From Balanoglossus misakiensis (lineage: Eukaryota > Hemichordata): 64,000 bases of DNA. How positions within the stretch are numbered: the first letter of the stretch is position 1; every line of letters starts with the position of its first letter. The stretch lies in the NCBI GenBank assembly GCA_040954595.2, contig CM082597.2, positions 2,914,001 to 2,978,000 of the forward strand, given 5' to 3'. Both the position numbers and the translations under genes were made by a program. The notes under the pieces were generated by a model. That model searched no databases. It worked only from the letters and a program-made list of their open reading frames with translations, and had not been told where the DNA came from. Below are positions 1 through 10,804 of this stretch, piece after piece.

Positions 1-1148
1 TTAGAAGGATGTTTCAATTGAGTGATTTGCCAGTAGATCTATATTGTATTATAAATGTTACTGAGGATGTAAATGTGCACGGTTCAAATCCCATTAGATG
101 ACCCTATCTTCATTCTGCAGGCATTCATCTAGCAAGTTAAAAAACAGGGCTTGACATACATTTTTTCCTTGGTAGTCCAATTGGGCTACCATTTTGAAAT
201 TGGTCCCCAGGGATTATGTCTGTAATTAGCCCATTGTATGTATTGAATGAATGATGTTTGTTTATGAAGCAGATCATAATAAAAGCCATTTTTTGTGAAT
301 CATCAGTGCCTGTGAAGTAAAGTTTCCAGTCATTTGACATAAATACCTGCAATCTTAGTCTGAGGAAAGTGGTAATGAGTATACGGTAGCACCCAACAGT
401 TTGTCGACATATGTACTTATGACTTGAGGTTTATATGTAAATTTATATGTAAATTTTGCAAGTTGCTGTGACTTTAAATGCTGTAATTTAGTAATTTGAA
501 ACTTTGTTGCATAATAAAGCTGCACTGTGGTCTTTTTAATTTGCATGTTAAAGGTGATAATGGAGCTTTTGTCCAGTTAGAGACCATCCATATCAGTGTG
601 TCATCAGAGCGACAAAGATGGATCAGACATCACAGAATTTGAGGCCACTTAGGGCTAACAATTTTCGATCCCCGTATATATAGCCATATGGATTGTGACA
701 ATTTCTATAAATTTTCATGTTTGTGGTCAGAATGTCACAGACAACTATATTCAGAATAATATTTTATGAAAATAAAATACCTTTCATCACACACTTGGAA
801 GGGTAAACTGCTGCTGATGGTTCTGATGATTGCCAATATATTATTTATTGGTCTTTTGAGAACTGACCCGTTCACCCAGTGATCAGTTAAATCAATGGTG
901 AATTGCCCAGTGTATTGCCAGTTATATGTGCAGGGGCTCGTCGCCTTGTCTGGAACTTTGAGCGAGTATGGATGTAGTTCTGCGTGAAGGTGTGGATGGA
1001 AGAGAGTGCATGTTGTAGAAGTACTGTGAAAGTGTGGGCTCGCTATCCTGTTATAGGCCTAAATACTACCCTGTACCTAGGTAGACAGAGATCATGTTTT
1101 CTTTGAACAAAATAAAATAATCCGTGTTTAGCAATAAAGTTGTGATCA
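1..1148. other. Non-coding stretch, no gene recognised
   Basis: I see no exon with plausible splice borders and no recognisable domain here. The open frames in this stretch are short, low in complexity and end without splice signals. The DNA is AT-rich and is probably intergenic or intronic sequence of a gene lying outside the window. Confidence 0.5.
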
Positions 1149-1287
1149 CTTAAGATGGGGCACCCTTATACTTTTGCTGTTACTAGCCCCTGGTCTGATA
1201 TTCATGGTGGTTTTGTTCAAAACTGAGTGTACAGTTTCATACAGGCACATAGCAACCAGCAAAAAATTATGGGTGCCCCATCTTAAG
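1149..1287. repeat. Short palindromic MITE-like element
   Basis: A perfect 17-bp inverted repeat (left arm cttaagatggggcaccc at 1149-1165, right arm its reverse complement at 1271-1287) encloses about 105 bp with no coding potential. Short length, perfect terminal inverted repeats and lack of a gene fit a miniature inverted-repeat transposable element. I see no clear target-site duplication, so the family is unknown. Confidence 0.6.
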
Positions 1288-2284
1288 AAGGTAATAATAA
1301 TGATGGAACTCCAGGACCTCTGACTGGAATCTCTGAGATTCAAAATGACTGAAACTTGCCATTTTAAGAGGCTTTCGATAGGGACTATTTTATCTCTATT
1401 TCATATATCACCTGTGAAGAATACCACGGGCAACAACAAGGTAATCAGCAGTACATATGCAATAATACAATTGTACTAAATAACATTAAAATTGATAAGG
1501 AAAAGTTACTGAGATTGAGAAAAGAGGAAATAAAAGATGCTAAAAGTGGCCCTTTTATTGATTATACAAGTTAAGGTAGAATGTCTAATTTTCTACTTAA
1601 AACTGGTTTACTGGAAGTATAAGAGTTGGGTTTCTCTTTTAGAACAATGTAATTTAGGTGTCAAGGTACATACAGAAATACATACATCCATGCAACGTCA
1701 GTATTTGCCACTTTTTATTGTTCTCGCAGTAAAGATATTAGCCGGTATTTTCACCGAGTGAAAATATGGAATATTATTATACACCTACTGCTGTAACCTA
1801 TGGAGTTCTGTAATTCAATAATTGGCAGTATCAGCATACAATAATTATTCAAATGAGGACGCGGAGTCCCATAACACCAGGGTTATTGAACGCATTTTGA
1901 CTTTGACCTCACAGGTGTTCAATGTAAACAATGATGATATTAAACCCTACTCTGACAAACATTTATATAAAAAAGTACACAGTTGTTATTAATCTAAACT
2001 ACTGGTGACCCTAGATGCGAAATAAGTCAAAATCTGCGATGAAATTTCAGTCGAAGGAATATGTGAACGAACAGGTGAGCATGTACATTTCAAGTTCCAG
2101 AACGAGCTCAGCACTAGCAGCGTAAAACGTGGCGTGCAAGACATCGGCAGCTCGACACTAGCATCACCTGATGCGCAAGGTCCAGGCGCATTCGATATGC
2201 AAATTACTTCATGGCGGTGTCTGAAAACTAGTCCGATAGCGGCCAATTTATTCTTTATCGTTCATCAAGGACGTCGGGAAAAGG
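1288..2284. other. Intergenic stretch, nothing recognised
   Basis: An open frame at 1537-1761 on the plus strand has a hydrophobic start but no splice donor and no recognisable domain. I see no other support for a gene. Confidence 0.4.
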
Positions 2285-2456
2285 TGTATAATAATTAGGT
2301 TATTCACATAATAACGGGATTTATGTCCTCGTACATTGTACGCTTCAGTATTGTCCTCGACGCTGCGCGTCTCAGACAATACCTGCGCTGTACGATGTAC
2401 ATTTGTACTTGGACATAAATCCCGGTATTTTGTGAATAACCTTATATCATTATACA
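2285..2456. repeat. Long palindrome (foldback element)
   Basis: Two arms of about 75 bases are inverted copies of each other with a centre near 2370. The left arm contains gttattcac and cgggatttatgtcc; the right arm contains ggacataaatcccg and gtgaataac. A shorter version recurs at about 6104-6236 as the left edge of the second tandem copy, so the palindrome lies at a duplication junction. It is probably a foldback or MITE-type element. Confidence 0.6.
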
Positions 2457-2559
2457 TCTGGCAAGGAGAACAATAGAATTTAGTGTGCATTATAAAAGTC
2501 GTACGGAACGGTACGTACGGAACGCGTGTTAAATACGCCTTGAGTTTCAAGACGCCCTA

Positions 2560-2815
2560 ACTCACTGTGTACAGGTATGCGCTGTTATGCGGACGGTTTC
2601 AAGACACCCCCAGTCCAACGCACGTAAACAAAAAAGAAAGATGGCTGCTCACTGAGTCAACTGAGCGGTTTTTGATCGATTGTATCAGCATTTTGGGTGT
2701 TTTGAAAGCCAAGTAACATGCAACACAAGAACTAGCGGAGATGTAAGATGTATAATAAAAATTAGCGCAGCGCATCACCCTCCGCTACGCGTCGGGCGAT
2801 GCGCTGCGCTAAATG
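2560..2815 (+). repeat. Dispersed repeat ending in a GC-rich hairpin
   Basis: This block is repeated at about 6350-6597 (within the tandem duplication) and, more diverged and inverted, at about 31600-31850. It ends with a hairpin at 2763-2811 whose arms are tagcgcagcgcatc and gatgcgctgcgcta. The third copy outside the tandem duplication shows that it is an interspersed element. No protein is encoded. Confidence 0.6.
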
Positions 2816-3428
2816 TCCTCGTGCATACTTTGCGGTATTTTCATAATAACCTCATAATAATTTCACCGTGCGCCAGAGCATATGGTGTTGTGGTGAACTA
2901 AGTTCTCGGCGCATTTTCGCAAATCGTACTGTTTTATAAGTATCCATCGATAACGCGTCATATTCGAGTGATTTGTCCCTATTTTAAAGCGAATACGAAA
3001 CGTTATCGACCAAACTTCGTGTAACAACCCCTAAATATAGATAAAGGACATACATATACATCCATTCACTCATGCCTATGTAACATGCATACCAATGTTC
3101 ACACGTGTGCGCGCTCATACACACACAGACACAAACAAATCGGCACGACATTAGCTTAGTAATACGTGTGTGTAAATATGGGAGGTAAAAATTACTGCCA
3201 TACAAAAACCCGAAATCAATGGTTTCTCCTCTTAAAAACAGACAGATTAAATACATATCGTCCTTGCTATACTCGCATATAGGGTAGCATGGAGCATAAA
3301 AAAATTCAACATGAATACCAACTACACAGAAGAGGGTTTGCTTTGCAAGTTTAAATTGTTTGCTGTCAAACCATATTACCATTGTAAAATGTCATGGATC
3401 TATTATGTGATAATATAAATAAACTCAC

Positions 3429-4785
3429 GTTTAACATCCAAAGATAAAGACTCACTAAATACGACTGCCAATTCTGTTACTGCACACCAGTAGATACCTC
3501 TGTCCGCCACTTCAACATTATTTATGCGAAGGGAGAATTTGTTTACAATGTTATGTCGTGTAAATGACGCATTTGTGTGTATATTGCCAAGTAGGTCCCG
3601 AAGTATTATTGATACAGAACTGCCGATATTTGGTCCGAAGTACCAACCAGGTGTTGGATTATTGAACCCTGAATAGTCACAGTACATAATCGCAGTTTCC
3701 TGCTCATAAACGGACACGTCATCACCAACTATTACCAATCTCTCGGCCCCTGAAAATGAAATGAGGTACACATATCAAATCGACTTAAGGATGTACGATC
3801 TGTAAAAATAAATATATTGTCATTTCTTTTAATTATGGATTTTTGGTGTTTTCCTTTGTAAGCATTATCTTAACCTAATAAAAGAAAGGGGGCACCACGC
3901 TTGTTTTGAAATACAAGGAAGTAAATTTTGGCGATAATTGAAGAAACTGCCGAGTCGAGTCAGCATTTTTCGCCACTGGTTTGTCAGGGCAAAACATTGA
4001 ACGAAGTTTATCTCAAAATAGTGCGCGGTGAACATACAATTTTGTCTGATCAATGAATTTATATTTACTTGACTGAGCTATGTGTAAAATTTCATTAACA
4101 TGACAATAGAAGCAATTTGTTTTCTAGCAATCTCAATGTAATCCAAAGGGGAGAGAGACACATGCGCACATACTTAAAGGTTAAAAGACAAGAAACCAGA
4201 CATCGTTGGTCGATTTTTCAAAATTTACTGAACAGCTTCTTTGAATATGGTCATATAAACGTTCTCTGTGAAAATTACAAAATTGATACCTAGGTTTCTG
4301 TAAACCATTACAAACGCAATATGGCACTTTGACGCATTTGATAGTATTATGCAATTCATTTGCATTACGTTTGTGGGATACACAAGTCAACACATATCGT
4401 GTTTGTCTACTCGTTCTTTAAAAGCAGTCCTTTTAATCTCTGGTTGTCAAATTAATAGATGTGTGAGTTGTTTGTTAACAGTCATTTTTGTTCTAAAAAA
4501 CACAAAAAATGACTAAATAATCCTCTCTTGGATATGTACGCTTTACGTCTACCATTTCTCTCCACCTTCGAGATTTAGAAACCAATGGCAAGGTTTAGGC
4601 ACAATACCAAGAGCGTTATAATAGTAATTGCTAAATGCTGTTATTATGACCCATCCTGTGTTATAAAATGTATGTTCCCAATAGTCATCGTAAAAGTTTC
4701 CCAAGGCTTACTCACCTATAGTCTGGTATCTAGTAAGAGTAACCAAAGTCCATACAATCCAATATGAGCAAACTGAATTAGCCAT
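3429..4785 (-). CDS. Single V-type Ig domain gene, copy 1 (partial model)
   Basis: Two minus-strand exons are supported. Exon 1 (4785-4716, 70 nt) begins with an ATG and encodes a short hydrophobic leader (MANSVCSYWIVWTLVT...), ending in phase 1 at a GTGAGT donor. Exon 2 (3749-3429, 321 nt, 107 codons, phase 1 on both sides) encodes a V-type Ig domain: first Cys in the YCDYSG motif, Trp in PGWYFG, and the closing motif ADRGIYWC. The domain resembles the first Ig domain of the larger receptors in this window. I found no convincing membrane or second Ig exon further down, so the product could be a secreted single-V protein, a partly traced receptor or a decaying gene. If the second intron were retained, the frame would stop after about nine residues. 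Confidence 0.55.
4157..4446. repeat. Sequence present only in tandem copy 1
   Basis: Between two shared flanks, copy 1 has about 290 bases that copy 2 replaces with one arm of a palindrome (7967-7996). Either copy 1 gained an insertion that removed the left arm, or copy 2 lost this segment. The segment has no recognisable coding content. It lies in the intron-side region of the V gene, between the leader and the V exon. Confidence 0.5.
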
Positions 4786-6738
4786 TCCGCCTTGATTGAC
4801 TGACAAAATTCATTCAGCCTTGAGCTTTAATTCTTGCACATCGCAACCCAAATAGTTTAACCATCAACTCAGATCGCAATGCGCAGATGGGTCAGATCGG
4901 TGGCGCCCTTTAAACGGGCTGAACCGGCTATCTGTACATGCGTATTACAACTAGTCAGCAAGATAAACCTTGTGGCACGTATTTATGATTGTATTAGTGG
5001 TTTAAACTTGCAAAGTGTTAACGGATAACATTCTCGTACAGTTATCGGCATGTCTTCCCACAGGTAAGTGCAAGATGAGATAGATTGTACCGTGTCAAAC
5101 AACAAATACTTGCAACTATGTGGAGTGTGATTGTTGCGGTTGCCACTGCTAAACTAATTGTATATAGGCTTGAAGAAAAAAACAGAGTATTCACAGACTT
5201 TTCCAATTACTCACAATTTTTTGTTTTGTTTGTTGACCAGCGGCACTTATGATTATATGGTTTCAGAAATAATAAAAATGATCATTTGTTCCGGAGGAAC
5301 TGCATGTCTCATTGCATCACCATGCAATATAACTGCTTGCAGGATGTCAATACTAAAGAGAAATCGCGGGAACGAACGGTTTATAAAAACATTCTGACCG
5401 AGGAATATTTCCCATAACAACCGTCTACGAGGCAATAATACATTCTGCTTGGTCTGTCCCAAGTCTCTGGATCGATTGTATCCACTTGGTATAAGGACTG
5501 TACTGTGGAACACATATGAACGTTAGTTCAGGCTGTGGTATGCCTGAAATGGCCGTGATTTTATTACGGGTATTGCATTATTGGGCCATTATTTGGAACA
5601 ATGAAAATGTACCTGTACGTATCAGTGTCCATTTTTGTGATGACCTGGCAGCCAATGTTTTTTTTTTCATGCATGGAAGTTCTTCTGACACGTTTCAACT
5701 GATTGTATTACAACTCCATACAAGAAAAGAGTAAGGCCAAAAAAGTAGATGGTTTCCCATCCCCGCGCGCGTCAATTTAGATTAACCCCGCACCAACCTC
5801 GTGTTTGGCATCTCAGGGGAAAATGGAAAAGGTGCACCAGTCCGTAGACAGGCGTCCTATAAATAGCATCATAGCCTAGTAACATTCAGCACGCTGGTCG
5901 CAACACCTATCTAAACTTGAAAAAAGATGTAGCAACATTTGTTAGAGGTCATGCCATGTGTCCGCGCGTGTGCAGAATACTTGCTCATGGCAGATATCGA
6001 TGTTCAGAGGCAATTAGAGATGTCAAAAAGTAGCAAAAAAAGGCAGGCGTCTTTTTTATTTTGTTTTCAGTAGCAAAACATTAATTTCTCAATTCTATCA
6101 GGACGGGATTTATGTCCTCGTACATCGTACACTTCAGTATTGTCCTCGACGCTGCCCGTCTCAGACAATACCTGCGCTGTACGATGTACTTGGACATAAA
6201 TCCCGGTATTTTGTGAATAACCTTATATCATTATACATCTGGCACGGAGAACAATAGAATTTAGTGTGCATTATAAAAGTCGTACGGAACGGTACGTACG
6301 GAACGCGTGTTAAATACGCCTTGAGTTTCAAGGCGCTCCAACTCACTGTGTACAGGTATGCGCTGTTATGCGGACGGTTTCAAGACACCCCCACTCCAAC
6401 ACACGTAAACAAAAAAGAAAGATGGCTGCTCACTGAGTGAACTGAGCGGTTTTTGATCAATTGTATCAGCATTTTGGGCGTTTTGAAAGCCAAGTAACAT
6501 GCAACACAAGAACTAGCGGAGATGTAAGATGTATAATAAAAATTAGCGCAGCGCATCACCCTCCGCTACGCGTCGGGCGATGTGCTGCGCTAAATGTCCT
6601 CGTGCATACTTTGCGGTATTTTCGTAATAACCTCATAATAATTTCACCGCGCGCCAGAGCATATGGTGTTGTGGTGAACTAAGTTCTCGGCGCATTTTCG
6701 CAAATCGTACTGTTTTATAAGTATCCATGTATGATAAA

Positions 6739-6843
6739 GGGGTTGTTACACTTAGTTTGGTCGATAACGCGTCATATTCGAGTGATTTGTCCGTATTTTA
6801 ATCGAATACGAAACGTTATCGACCAACTTCGTGTAACAACCCC
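6739..6843. repeat. Inverted-repeat element, complete only in copy 2
   Basis: The arms ggggttgttacac (6739-6751) and gtgtaacaacccc (6831-6843) are perfect inverted repeats, continued inward by a second matching pair (gtcgataacg and cgttatcgac). In copy 1 (2947-3033) most of the left arm, 33 bases, is missing. This looks like a small hairpin element that lost an arm in one copy. Confidence 0.6.
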
Positions 6844-7235
6844 TAAATATAGATAAAGGACATACATATACATCCATTCACTCATGCCTATGTAACATGC
6901 ATACCAATGTTCACACGTGTGCGCGCTCATACACACACAGACACAAACAAATCGGCACGACATTAGCTTAGTAATACGTGTGTGTAAATACGGGAGGTAA
7001 AAATTACTGCCATACAAAAACCCGAAATCAACGGTTTCTCCTCTTAAAAACAGACGGATTAAATACATATCGTCGTTGCCATACTCACGTATAGCATGGA
7101 GCATAAAAAAATTCAACATGAATACCAACTACACAGAAGAGGATTTTCTTTGCAAGTTTAAATTGTTTGCTGTCAAACCATATTACCATTGTAAAATGTC
7201 ATGGATCTAATATGTGATAATATAAATAAACTTAC

Positions 7236-8335
7236 GTTTAACATCCAAAGATAAAGACTCACTAATTGCGATTGCCATTTCTGTTACTGCACACCAGTAG
7301 ATACCTCTGTCAGCCACTTCAACATTATTTATGCGAAGGGAGAATTGGTTTACAATGTCATGTCGTGTAAATGACGCATTTGTGTGTTTATCACCACTTA
7401 GGTCCTGAATTATTATTGTTACTGCATTGCCAGTATTTAGTCCTAAGAACCAACCGGGTTGTGGATTACTGAACCCTGAATAGTTACAGTACAAAATCAC
7501 AGTTTCCTGTTCATAAACGGACACGTCATCACCAACTATTACCAATCTCTCGGCCCCTGAAAATGAAATGAGGTACACATATCAAATCGACTTAAGGATG
7601 TGCGATCTGTAAAAATAAAAATATTGTCATTTCTTTTAATTATGGATTTTTGGTGTTTTCCTTTGTAAGCATTATCTTAATCTAATAAAAGAAAGGGGGC
7701 ACCACGCTTGTTTTGAAATACAAGGAAGTAAATTTTGGTGATAATTGAAGAAACTGCCGAGTCGAGTCAGCATTTTTCGCCACTGGTTTGTCAGGGCAAA
7801 ACATTGAACGAAGTTTATCTCAAAATAGTGCGCGGTGAACATACAATTTTGTCTGATCAATGAATTTATATTTACTTGACTGAGCTATGTGTAAAATTTC
7901 ATAAAATATGACAATAGAAGCAATTTTTTTTCTAGCAATCTCAATGTAATCCAAAGGGGAGAGAGTTTAACAAACAACTCACACATCTATTAATTTGTCA
8001 AATTAATAGATGTGCGAGTTGTTTGTTAACAGTCATTTTTGTTCTAAAAAACACAAAAATGACTAAATAATCCTCTCTTATGTACATACGCTTTACGTCT
8101 ACCATTTCTCTCCACCTTCGAGATTTAGAAACCAATGGCAAGGTTTAGGCACAATACCAAGAGCGTTATAATAGTAATTGCTAAATGCTGTTATTATGAC
8201 CCATCCTGTGTTATAAAATGTATGTTCCCAATAGTCATCGTAAAAGTTTCCCAAGGCTTACTCACCTATAGTCTGGTATCTAGTAAGAGTAACCAAAGTC
8301 CATACAATCCAATATGAGCAAACTGAATTAGCCAT
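7236..8335 (-). CDS. Single V-type Ig domain gene, copy 2 (partial model)
   Basis: Tandem paralogue of the gene at 3429-4785. The leader exon (8335-8266, 70 nt, phase 1) is identical to that of copy 1. The V exon (7556-7236, 321 nt, phase 1 on both sides) keeps the Ig landmarks (YCNYSG, PGWFLG, ADRGIYWC) but differs at about 23 of 107 residues. The changes concentrate just after the first Cys, in the C'-D region, and after the YWC motif, matching CDR1, CDR2 and CDR3 of V domains. No in-frame stop or frameshift is present, which argues against simple decay. As in copy 1, I could not trace a membrane exon. Confidence 0.55.
7966..8030. repeat. Near-perfect hairpin, copy 2 only
   Basis: The left arm (ttaacaaacaactcacacat...) and the right arm (...atgtgcgagttgtttgttaa) pair over about 30 bases around a centre near 7998. 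In copy 1 only the right arm survives (about 4450-4482). It could be the core of a foldback element or a scar of palindrome-mediated rearrangement. Confidence 0.6.
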
Positions 8336-9588
8336 TCCGCCTTGATTGACTGACAAAATTCATTCAGCCTTGAGCTTTAATTCTTGCACATCGCAACCCA
8401 AATAGTTTAACCATCAACTCAGATCGCAATGCGCAGATGGGTCAGATCGGTGGCGCCCTTTAAACGGGCTGAACCGGCTATCTGTACATGCGTATTACAA
8501 CTAGTCAGCAAGATAAACCTTGTGGCACGTATTTATGATTGTATTAGTGGTTTAAACTTGCAAAGTGTTAACGGATAACATTCTCGTACAGTTATCGGCA
8601 TGTCTTCCCACAGGTAAGTGCAAGATGAGATAGATTGTACCGTGTCAAACAACAAATACTTGCAACTATGTGGAGTGTGATTGTTGCGGTTGCCACTGCT
8701 AAACTAATTGTATATAGGCTTGAAGAAAAAAACAGAGTATTCACAGACTTTTCCAATTACTCACAATTTTTTGTTTTGTTTGTTGACCAGCGGCACTTAT
8801 GATTATATGGTTTCAGAAATAATAAAAATGATCATTTGTTCCGGAGGAACTGCATGTCTCATTGCATCACCATGCAATATAACTGCTTGCAGGATGTCAA
8901 TACTAAAGAGAAATCGCGGGAACGAACGGTTTATAAAAACATTCTGACCGAGGAATATTTCCCATAACAACCGTCTACGAGGCAATAATACATTCTGCTT
9001 GGTCTGTCCCAAGTCTCTGGATCGATTGTATCCACTTGGTATAAGGACTGTACTGTGGAACACATATGAACGTTAGTTCAGGCTGTGGTATGCCTGAAAT
9101 GGCCGTGATTTTATTACGGGTATTGCATTATTGGGCCATTATTTGGAACAATGAAAATGTACCTGTACGTATCAGTGTCCATTTTTGTGATGACCTGGCA
9201 GCCAATGTTTTTTTTTTCATGCATGGAAGTTCTTCTGACACGTTTCAACTGATTGTATTACAACTCCATACAAGAAAAGAGTAAGGCCAAAAAAGTAGAT
9301 GGTTTCCCATCCCCGCGCGCGTCAATTTAGATTAACCCCGCACCAACCTCGTGTTTGGCATCTCAGGGGAAAATGGAAAAGGTGCACCAGTCCGTAGACA
9401 GGCGTCCTATAAATAGCATCATAGCCTAGTAACATTCAGCACGCTGGTCGCAACACCTATCTAAACTTGAAAAAAGATGTAGCAACATTTGTTAGAGGTC
9501 ATGCCATGTGTCCGCGCGTGTGCAGAATACTTGCTCATGGCAGATATCGATGTTCAGAGGCAATTAGAGATGTCAAAAAGTAGCAAAA

Positions 9589-10804
9589 TGATTTGTTGAA
9601 ACTATAGAAAAACAATATGAATGTAACAGTAATAGTAATATGCACAATTTCGTTGCGTGAACCATCCTGGAAAATGGCATTTGTACCACAAAAACTGGAG
9701 TTTTGAATTGCTGTAGGTGTACGAATCCTGTAACTAGGCATGCGCAGTGTACAGTTCTGAAAGGCACACCACGTATTGTGATCCATCATGTTTATTTCCG
9801 TACTATGATGACTGAGGCCTTTTGGTCTAGTGGATGTAAATGCCTAGCGTTCTTTGACAGAAGTGTATCAAGACAAGAGGAGTGTTGTCCACTGGTGATC
9901 GATTTATCCTACCGAATGATTGCTAACAGTGCTGTGCATTTATCTCTGCATGCATTCCTATATTCTCATGTTGTTTGCGCGTTGTGTTGATGGTTTAAGC
10001 AAAAAAAAGCAAAAACAAAAAAAAACACAAAAAAACGTGTGACCGTATCATTTTTGCAAGATGCCTAGGATGAGCAACAAACGTTTTTCTGGCATTAGCT
10101 GCGGTGGGAGTTCTAAATCGAGAAGGTTTACCTATAGAGGGCGCCTTCCCGAAATGGATCGGATGAAACTACCAAAGCATCGAGACTTAACACTTAACCA
10201 GTGACTTAACAACATAAAGCTACACACCCCTACTAGAAAATGGTATGAATTCTTGACAGGTTGACGGACGGAAGTAGGTTGACGGACGGAAGTAGTAGCT
10301 CATACTCAATTTGATAGACTCCTCCGTTTACACTTCGGAGCCAAAAAACTAACGTGTAACCAATGTGAATATTGTAGAGTATCCGTTTGCATCTGATAAC
10401 TGAAAATGCAGGTCACATTAATACTGCCAGATTAACGGTTAGGGACTGTAGACAATAAGATTCCCACATATCTACAAATATCTAAACTGCTTTCTGGTTT
10501 AGGGGTTAAGAACATTAGCCTTCCTGAAAAAAACAATGTTAATTCTGCTCTCAGCTACTGTTTAGATGTAGAGACAGGCGGTAAACAACGGGATGCGAAC
10601 AGCAGAGACCAAGAAAAGGCAATGGCACAAGGGTATCCGTCGTCGTTACAATATTACGTGGAAGCATCCTACTTGCATGTCTGTGGTGATTACATAATAT
10701 TTATAATACAATATAGTAAATCTACCACTAAAAAATAATGACAAAATCTTGTATCCATGTTTTCCTTTTCTTCTCTTCTTTAATGCAGATATCAAAGGTA
10801 TTAT
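9589..10804. other. Intergenic region between the V-gene pair and gene A
   Basis: No exon is supported. The stretch contains an A-rich tract (about 9997-10038) that could be a retroposon tail, a two-unit 17-bp direct repeat (ttgacggacggaagtag, about 10261-10295), and a 31-base word at about 10640-10671 that recurs near 21355. Confidence 0.5.

Larger units (their letters stand above)
2313..6040. repeat. Tandem segmental duplication, copy 1
   Basis: This segment recurs at about 6103-9588. The shift between copies is 3781-3807 bases in the left part and 3550 in the right part, because copy 1 carries about 260 extra bases near 4157-4446 and copy 2 a 33-base insertion near 6730. Outside the V exon the copies are very similar: the 4.56-6.03 kb part appears base-identical. 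This implies a recent duplication. Each copy carries one two-exon V-domain gene on the minus strand. Confidence 0.85.
6103..9588. repeat. Tandem segmental duplication, copy 2
   Basis: Second copy of the segment at 2313-6040. The left junction lies inside the palindrome (about 6104) and the right junction at about 9588, after the shared words cgatgttcagaggcaattag and tcaaaaagtagcaaa. The copies diverge abruptly beyond both ends. Internal differences are a 33-base gain near 6730, loss of about 260 bases near 7965, and many changes in the V exon. Confidence 0.85.

Noticed and set aside
2984-3382. 132-codon minus-strand open frame just downstream of the first V exon
   Set aside because: Contains a translated GT-repeat (Cys-Val run) and no recognisable domain or membrane exon borders; treated as chance.
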